Notes under the pieces: generated by a model
What the model was told of the DNA's origin: nothing
The model's database searches: none
Seen by the model: the letters and a program-made list of their open reading frames with translations, nothing else
Program-made: the position numbers and the translations under genes
Part shown: piece by piece, positions 7,914 to 13,867 of the stretch
Numbering within the stretch: position 1 is the first letter of the stretch
Layout: each line of letters opens with the position of its first letter
NCBI GenBank assembly: GCA_001931905.2
Contig: MSJI02000953.1
Location: 102,454-116,320 of the forward strand
Source: Cladosporium sp. IMV 00045
Taxonomy: Eukaryota > Ascomycota > Dothideomycetes > Cladosporiales > Cladosporiaceae
Reading direction: 5' to 3'
DNA: 13,867 nucleotides

Positions 7914-7937
7914 ATGACATCTCCTGTTGCAAACATG
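7914..7937 (+). promoter_or_regulatory. Two competing in-frame start codons of acetyl-CoA carboxylase
   Basis: ATG 7914 (-3 T, +4 A; weak context) and ATG 7935 (CAAACATGGCC; -3 A, +4 G; strong context) are in the same frame, seven codons apart. The first would add MTSPVAN. I chose 7935 for the main product because of its context and because MADTVSG resembles a normal cytosolic N-terminus. Scanning ribosomes would meet 7914 first, so both forms may be made. Confidence 0.6.
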
Positions 7938-10900
7938 GCCGACACAGTGAGCGGAGCTTCAGCCAAGGTCAATGGCCACGCCAATGGCGCCCCCAGCAGC
8001 TACGCCGCCAAATTCAACCTTGCGCCTCATTTCATCGGCGGCAGCGAGCTCTCCAAGGCTGCTCCCAGCAAGGTCAAGGACTTCGTCGCCGCCAGCGATG
8101 GTCACACTGTCATTTCTAGCGTAAGTGCTTACTTTTTTGATGACGATGAATCGGGAGCTCAAACATGAGTCCTGCATTCGATGCGAGCCTGATCTAACAA
8201 GCAATCCAGGTTTTGATTGCAAACAACGGTATCGCCGCCGTCAAGGAGATCCGATCTGTGCGGAAATGGGCATACGAGACTTTTGGCGATGAGCGCGCCA
8301 TCCAATTCACCGTCATGGCCACCCCCGAGGACCTGGCAGCCAACGCAGATTACATCCGCATGGCTGACAAGTACGTCGAGGTGCCCGGCGGCACCAACAA
8401 CAACAACTACGCCAACGTCGAGCTCATCGTCGATGTGGCCGAGCGCATGAACGTCCACGCTGTGTGGGCAGGATGGTAAGATCAGGACAAGAGCAAATTT
8501 TTTGGATAATCACGCGAGCAGCTGGCTGACAGCATCTCACAGGGGACACGCCTCCGAGAACCCCAAGCTTCCCGAATCCCTCGCGGCATCACCCAAGAGG
8601 ATCATTTTCATCGGTCCTCCTGGCTCGGCCATGCGATCACTCGGTGACAAGATTTCTTCCACAATCGTCGCACAGCACGCCGACGTTCCTTGTATCCCCT
8701 GGTCTGGTACCGGCGTCGACGAGGTCGAGGTTGATGAAAACGCCATCGTCACCGTCAGGGACGAGGTCTACCAGAAGGGCTGCGTCACATCCGTCGCTGA
8801 GGGTCTCCAGGCGGCGAAGAAGATTGGCTTCCCTGTCATGGTCAAGGCCTCAGAAGGTGGTGGTGGAAAGGGTATCCGCATGGTCCACAATGAGGAGAGC
8901 TTCGAGCAGCTCTACAAGGCTGCCGCGAGCGAGATTCCCGGCTCGCCTATTTTCATCATGAAGCTCGCCGGCAATGCTCGCCACTTGGAGGTTCAGCTCC
9001 TGGCTGACCAGTACGGCAACAACATCTCGCTTTTCGGCCGTGACTGCTCCGTCCAGCGAAGACACCAGAAGATTATTGAGGAGGCCCCTGTAACAGTCGC
9101 CTCCCAGCAGACTTTCCAGCAGATGGAGAAGGCTGCCGTGTCACTCGGCAGACTCGTCGGTTACGTCTCTGCTGGTACTGTCGAGTACCTCTACTCGCAC
9201 TCCGACGACAAGTTCTACTTCCTCGAGCTGAACCCCCGTCTTCAAGTCGAGCACCCGACCACCGAGATGGTCACTGGCGTAAACATCCCGGCTGCCCAGC
9301 TCCAAGTCGCCATGGGTATCCCTCTTCACCGCATCCGTGACATTCGCTTGCTCTACGGTGCCGACCCTCACACCAACTCCGAGATCGACTTCGGTTTCGA
9401 GAAGGAGTCCTCTTCTCTCGCGCAGCGCAGGCCTCAGCCCAAGGGCCACTGTACCGCCTGCCGTATCACCTCCGAAGACCCTGGCGAGGGCTTCAAGCCT
9501 TCCTCCGGTACCATGCACGAGCTGAACTTCAGATCCAGCTCAAACGTCTGGGGTTACTTCTCCGTCGGTGCCGCCTCCTCCATTCACAACTTCTCCGACT
9601 CGCAGTTCGGTCACATTTTCGCATACGGCGAGAACAGACAGGCATCGCGCAAGCACATGGTTGTCGCGCTGAAAGAGCTGAGCATTCGTGGTGACTTCAA
9701 GACCACTGTGGAATACCTGATCAAGCTTTTGGAGACTCCTGCTTTCTCGGAGAACACCATCACCACTGGCTGGCTCGATGAGCTGATCAGCAAGAAGCTG
9801 ACGGCTGAGAGGCCCGACCAGATGGTCGCAGTCATCTGCGGTGCTGTCACCAAATCGCACGTCGCCAGCGACCAATGCACCAATGAGTACCGCACCGGCC
9901 TCGAGAAGGGTCAGGTCCCCAGCAAGGATGTGCTCAAGACGGTCTTCCCCATCGAGTTCATCTACGAGGGCCAGAAGTACAAGTTCACTGTCACCCGCTC
10001 CAGCACTGACAGCTACACCCTGTTCCTCAACGGCAGCAAGACCCTCGTCGGCGTTCGCGCGCTCTCCGACGGTGGTCTGCTCGTCCTCCTCGGTGGTCGC
10101 TCGCACAGCGTCTACTGGAAGGAGGAGGTTGGTGCCATCCGCATGTCTGTGGACGGCAAGACTTGCCTGCTCGAGCAGGAGAACGACCCGACTCAGCTGC
10201 GCACCCCCTCTCCGGGTAAGCTCGTCAAGTACACTGTCGAGAACGGCGAGCACGTCAAGAAGGGCCAGGCCTTCGCTGAGGTCGAGGTCATGAAGATGTA
10301 CATGCCCCTCATCGCTCAGGAGGACGGTCTCGTCAACCTCATCAAGCAGCCGGGCGCCACTCTCGAGGCTGGTGACATCCTTGGTATCCTCGCCCTCGAC
10401 GACCCCACCAAGGTCAAGTCCGCTCAGCCTTTCCTCGACCCCGTTCCCGACCTTGGTACCCCTACCGTCCTCGGCACCAAGCCGCCGCAGCAGTTCGCCC
10501 ACTACATGGGTGTCCTGCAGAACATTCTCCAGGGCTACGACAACCAAATTGTCATGAAGAGCACGCTCAAGAGCTTGATCACCATTCTCCGCGACCCCGA
10601 GCTCCCTTACGGCGAGTGGGCCGCTCAGGCCTCTGCCCTGCACTCTCGCATGCCCGCCAAGCTTGATGCTACCCTTGAGGAGATTGTCAAGCGCGCGCAC
10701 TCTCGTGGATCTGAGTTTCCCTCCAAGCCTCTGCAGAAGGCCTTCCAGCGCTTCCTTGAGGAGACTGTCTCCGCTGGTGATGCCGACCTTCTGCGCACTG
10801 GTCTCTCGCCTCTCCTTGAGATCATGGCCGCCTACAACGATGGCCTGAAGGCTCATGAGCTTAACACCATGACCAAGCTGTTCGACCAGTACTACGATGT

Positions 10901-13867
10901 TGAGAGCATCTTCTCTGCTCGGCAGGCTCGTGACGACGAGGTCATCCTCAGCCTGCGTGATTCCAACAAGGAGAAGCTCAACAACGTTGTGCAGATCGTC
11001 CTCTCCCACACCAGGGTCAGCTCGAAGAACAACCTCCTCGTCGAGATCCTTCAGACTTACAGGCCCAACCAGCCCAACGTGGGCAATGTGGCTAAGTACT
11101 TCCGCCCGCACCTGCAGAAGCTTGCCGACCTTGAGGGTCGCGCAACTGGCAAGGTCGCTCTCAAGGCCCGTGAGCTTCTGATCCAGTGCGCCATGCCTAC
11201 TCTTGAGGAGCGCACCGCCCAGATGGAGCACATCCTCCGCTCTGCTGTTCTCGAGTCCCGCTACGGCGAGAGCGGTTGGGAGCACCGCGAGCCGAACTTT
11301 GAGATCATCAAGGAGGTTGTTGACTCCAAGTACACCGTCTTCGACGTTCTGCCTCACTTCTTCATCCACCCCGACCCCTGGGTCTCGCTGGCCGCGCTCG
11401 AGGTCTACACTCGTCGCGCCTACCGTGCTTACCAGCTAAAGTCCATCGACTACCTGGTCGAGAACGACACTCCCTACGTCCTGTCTTGGGACTTTGCGCT
11501 CCGCAAGGTCGGTGCGTCTGAGTTCGGTCTGCCGATAGAATCGTCCCACCCGTCTACTCCTGGCACCCCCGCTGCCGAGGGCTTCTCGAGGGTTCACTCT
11601 ATTAGTGATATGAGCTACCTCAACCGTCAAGCCGAGGGTGGTGAGCCTACCAGGAAGGGTGCTGTCGTCCCCGTGCAGTACCTTGACGAGATCGACGAGG
11701 TCCTCATGAAGGCTCTCGAGGCTTTCCCTCTTGCTGGCCAGAAGACCACTCGCAAGGAGAGCAACACTCTCTCGACTGACCTCTCCAAGCGTAGGGCGCC
11801 CTCGGTTGCTCAGCCGGAGAGCGACGACGAGCTTTCTGCCGTCTGCAACGTTGCCATCCGCGATGCTGAGAGCCTTGACGACAACGAGATCCTCTCTCGC
11901 CTGACTCCCATTGTTAACGACTACAAGCAGGAGCTCCTGGCCCGCCGTGTCCGCCGCCTGACATTCATCTGCGGTCACCAGGACGGTACCTACCCCGGCT
12001 ATTTCACTTTCCGTGGCCCCAAGTACGAGGAAGACACCAGCATCCGTCACAGTGAGCCCGCCACTGCCTTCCAGCTTGAGCTCAACCGTCTGTCCAAGTT
12101 CAACATCAAGCCTGTCTTCACCGAGAACCGCAACATTCACATGTACGAGGCTGTTGGCAAGAACAACGAGAACGACAAGCGCTTCTTCACTCGCGCTGTT
12201 GTCAGACCCGGCCGTCTGCGCGAGGACATCCCCACTGCTGAGTACATGATCTCTGAGGCTGACCGCCTGATGACTGACATCTTGGACGCCATGGAGGTTG
12301 TCGGCAACCAGAACTCCGACATGAACCACATCTTCATCAACTTCTCCGCCGTCTTCCCTCTGGACCCGCGTGAGGTTGAGGAGGCTCTTGCCACTTTCCT
12401 CGACCGCTTCGGTCGCCGCGCCTGGAGGCTCCGCGTCACTGGTGCTGAGATCCGCATTGTCTGCACCGACCCCGCCACTGGTGCTCCTTACCCGCTCCGT
12501 GTTATCATCACGAACACCTCTGGTTACATCGTCCAGGTCGAGCTTTACGAGGAGCGCAAGTCTGACAAGGGTAACGACTGGCTCTTCCACAGCATTGGCG
12601 GCACCACCAAGATCGGTTCCATGCACTTGCGTCCCGTTGCCTCTCCCTACGAGACCAAGGGTGCGCTCCAGCCGAAGCGTTACAAGGCTCATATCATGGG
12701 CACCCAGTACGTCTACGACTTCCCCGAGCTCTTCCGCCAGGCTATTGAAAACAGCTGGAACGCCATTGTTGCCCAGCACCCTGGCCTCAAGGAGAAGAAG
12801 CCCGTCCCCGGCGAGTGCATCGAGTACAGCGAGCTTGTGCTCGATGACTCTGACAACCTCGCCGAGGTCAACCGCGAGCCTGGCACCAACACTATTGGCA
12901 TGGTCGGTTGGCTCATCACGGCTAAGACTCCTGAGTACCCCCGCGGTCGCCGCTTCATCATCATCTCCAACGACATCACCTTCAAGATTGGTTCGTTCGG
13001 CCCGCAGGAAGACAAGTTCTTCCACAAGTGCTCTGAGCTCGCTCGCAAGCTTGGCATCCCGCGTATCTACCTGTCTGCCAACTCCGGTGCTCGCATTGGC
13101 ATGGCTGAGGAGCTGATCCCGCACTTCTCTGTTGCGTGGAGGGATGAGACCCGCCCCGAGGCTGGCTTCGAGTACCTCTACCTCACCCCTGAGAAGAAGG
13201 CTCGCTTCGAGGACGGTGCGCTCAAGTCCGTCATCACTAAGGAGATCAAGGTTGATGGCGAGACCCGCCACCAGGTCGTCACCATCATTGGCCAGGAAGA
13301 GGGTCTTGGTGTTGAGTGTCTGAAGGGCTCCGGTCTCATCGCTGGTGAGACTGCTCGTGCTTACGAGGACATCTTCACCATCACTCTCGTCACTTGCCGT
13401 TCCGTCGGTATCGGTGCCTACCTTGTCCGTCTTGGCCAGCGTGCCATCCAGGTTGAGGGTCAGCCCATCATCCTCACCGGTGCTCCTGCCATCAACAAGC
13501 TCTTGGGTCGCGAGGTCTACACCTCCAACTTGCAGCTTGGTGGCACCCAGATCATGTACAAGAACGGTGTCTCGCACATGACCGCTAACGACGACTTTGA
13601 GGGTGTCTCCAAGATTGTCAACTGGATGTCTTTCGTGCCCGACAAGAAGGGCAACCCCGTGCCCATCTCCCCGTCCGCCGACTCTTGGGACCGCGACATC
13701 ACCTTCTACCCCCCGCAGAAGGCTCCTTACGATGTGCGTCACTTGATCGCTGGTCAGGAGACCGAGGACGGCTTCCTGTCCGGTCTGTTCGACAAGGACT
13801 CTTTCAAGGAGTCTCTCGGTGGCTGGGCCCGCACCGTCGTCACTGGTCGTGCCCGCCTTGGTGGTAT
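7935..13867 (+). CDS. ACC1: Acetyl-CoA carboxylase (multidomain), 3' end outside window
   Basis: Exons are 7935-8120, 8210-8475 and 8543-13867, giving 1925 residues before the window edge. The usual fungal length is about 2250, so the C-terminus is missing. The enzyme carboxylates acetyl-CoA to malonyl-CoA, the committed step of cytosolic fatty-acid synthesis. Domains in order: biotin carboxylase, about 60-560, with [15 protein letters not shown] (63-77), the ATP-binding glycine loop [10 protein letters not shown] (255-264) and the active-site segment [11 protein letters not shown] (379-389); biotin carboxyl carrier, with EVMKM at 732-736 and biotinyl Lys735; a long central domain, with an Snf1/AMPK-type site at Ser1170; and carboxyltransferase from about 1530, with GSGLIAG (Leu1749) near the substrate pocket. 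Arg77 and Ser78 correspond to the soraphen-site residues of the yeast enzyme. No stop or frameshift occurs in exon 3. Codons are strongly C/G-ending, especially after about residue 485. The identity is essentially certain. Confidence 0.98.
8121..8209 (+). other. Intron 1 of acetyl-CoA carboxylase (89 nt, phase 0)
   Basis: Donor GTAAGT, acceptor CCAG, and a CTAAC branch-point motif at 8194-8198. Removing it joins HTVISS to VLIANNG, the expected family sequence. Retention would place an in-frame TGA at 8166-8168 and give a roughly 77-residue fragment. Confidence 0.95.
8476..8542 (+). other. Intron 2 of acetyl-CoA carboxylase (67 nt, phase 2)
   Basis: Donor GTAAGA, acceptor CACAG, and a possible branch point CTGAC at 8526-8530. 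Splicing rebuilds the Trp151 codon and restores VWAGWGHASENP, a conserved biotin-carboxylase segment. If retained, TAA at 8477 stops translation at once. Confidence 0.95.

Larger units (their letters stand above)
7127..7934 (+). promoter_or_regulatory. Probable promoter and long ATG-poor 5' leader of acetyl-CoA carboxylase
   Basis: After an ATG at 7124 there is no ATG on the + strand until 7914, a gap of almost 790 bases ending at the carboxylase start. The stretch is pyrimidine-rich: three CTCTGT units at 7234-7251, then TCC repeats at 7700-7714 and 7729-7743. Two CCAAT pentamers lie at 7389 and 7442, with another upstream at 6980; these could bind the HAP/CBC complex. A CT-rich block at about 7225-7300 is a plausible initiation region. 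No TATA box is obvious, and no GTAAGT/GTATGT-type donor is seen between about 7230 and 7934, so this part of the leader is probably unspliced. Confidence 0.5.

Noticed and set aside
9540..11369. 609-codon open frame on the - strand inside the carboxylase
   Set aside because: It is the exact codon-for-codon complement of the carboxylase frame. It stays open only because the gene almost never uses TTA, CTA or TCA codons, and it ends where the forward frame has a TCA at 9540. Its protein is Leu/Val/Asp/Glu-rich with no family resemblance.
11436..13742. 768-codon open frame on the - strand inside the carboxylase
   Set aside because: Same cause as the previous one. It ends at the single forward CTA codon (11436). 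This is an artefact of strong codon bias, not an antisense gene.

Overview
The window looks like chromosomal DNA of a filamentous ascomycete (Pezizomycotina). A Dothideomycete is my best guess, from the feel of the acetyl-CoA carboxylase protein; this is not proven. The evidence is short GT-AG introns with CTAAC/CTGAC branch-point-like motifs, C-rich codon usage, long pyrimidine-rich leaders, and two genes typical of such fungi.

Layout: positions 1-1350 hold no gene I can support. They contain the probable promoter and leader of the first gene, including a cluster of five TRACAAG heptamers (790-901) and a minimal upstream ORF (1315-1326). Positions 1351-3171 encode a complete, uninterrupted 606-residue NudE/RO-11-type dynein regulator on the + strand. 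Positions 3172 to about 7126 (nearly 4 kb) hold no supportable gene, only short simple repeats, telomere-like motifs and a small hairpin. About 7127-7934 is an ATG-poor, pyrimidine-rich segment that looks like the promoter and long 5' leader of the second gene. From 7935 (or in-frame 7914) to the right edge runs acetyl-CoA carboxylase, with two small introns (8121-8209 and 8476-8542) and a large third exon cut by the window end at residue 1925. About 300-350 residues of the carboxyltransferase domain lie outside.

The two genes do not share a pathway. NudE works with LIS1/NudF and cytoplasmic dynein in nuclear migration. Acetyl-CoA carboxylase makes malonyl-CoA for fatty-acid synthesis. Both are transcribed left to right.

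I see no mobile element, CRISPR array, tRNA, rRNA, virus-derived gene or toxin gene. The points most worth a second look are the choice of N-terminus of the carboxylase (two in-frame ATGs and an open, nearly acid-free extension upstream), the ATG-free leader, the TRACAAG cluster, a codon-usage shift along the carboxylase, and a conserved-looking Snf1/AMPK site at Ser1170.
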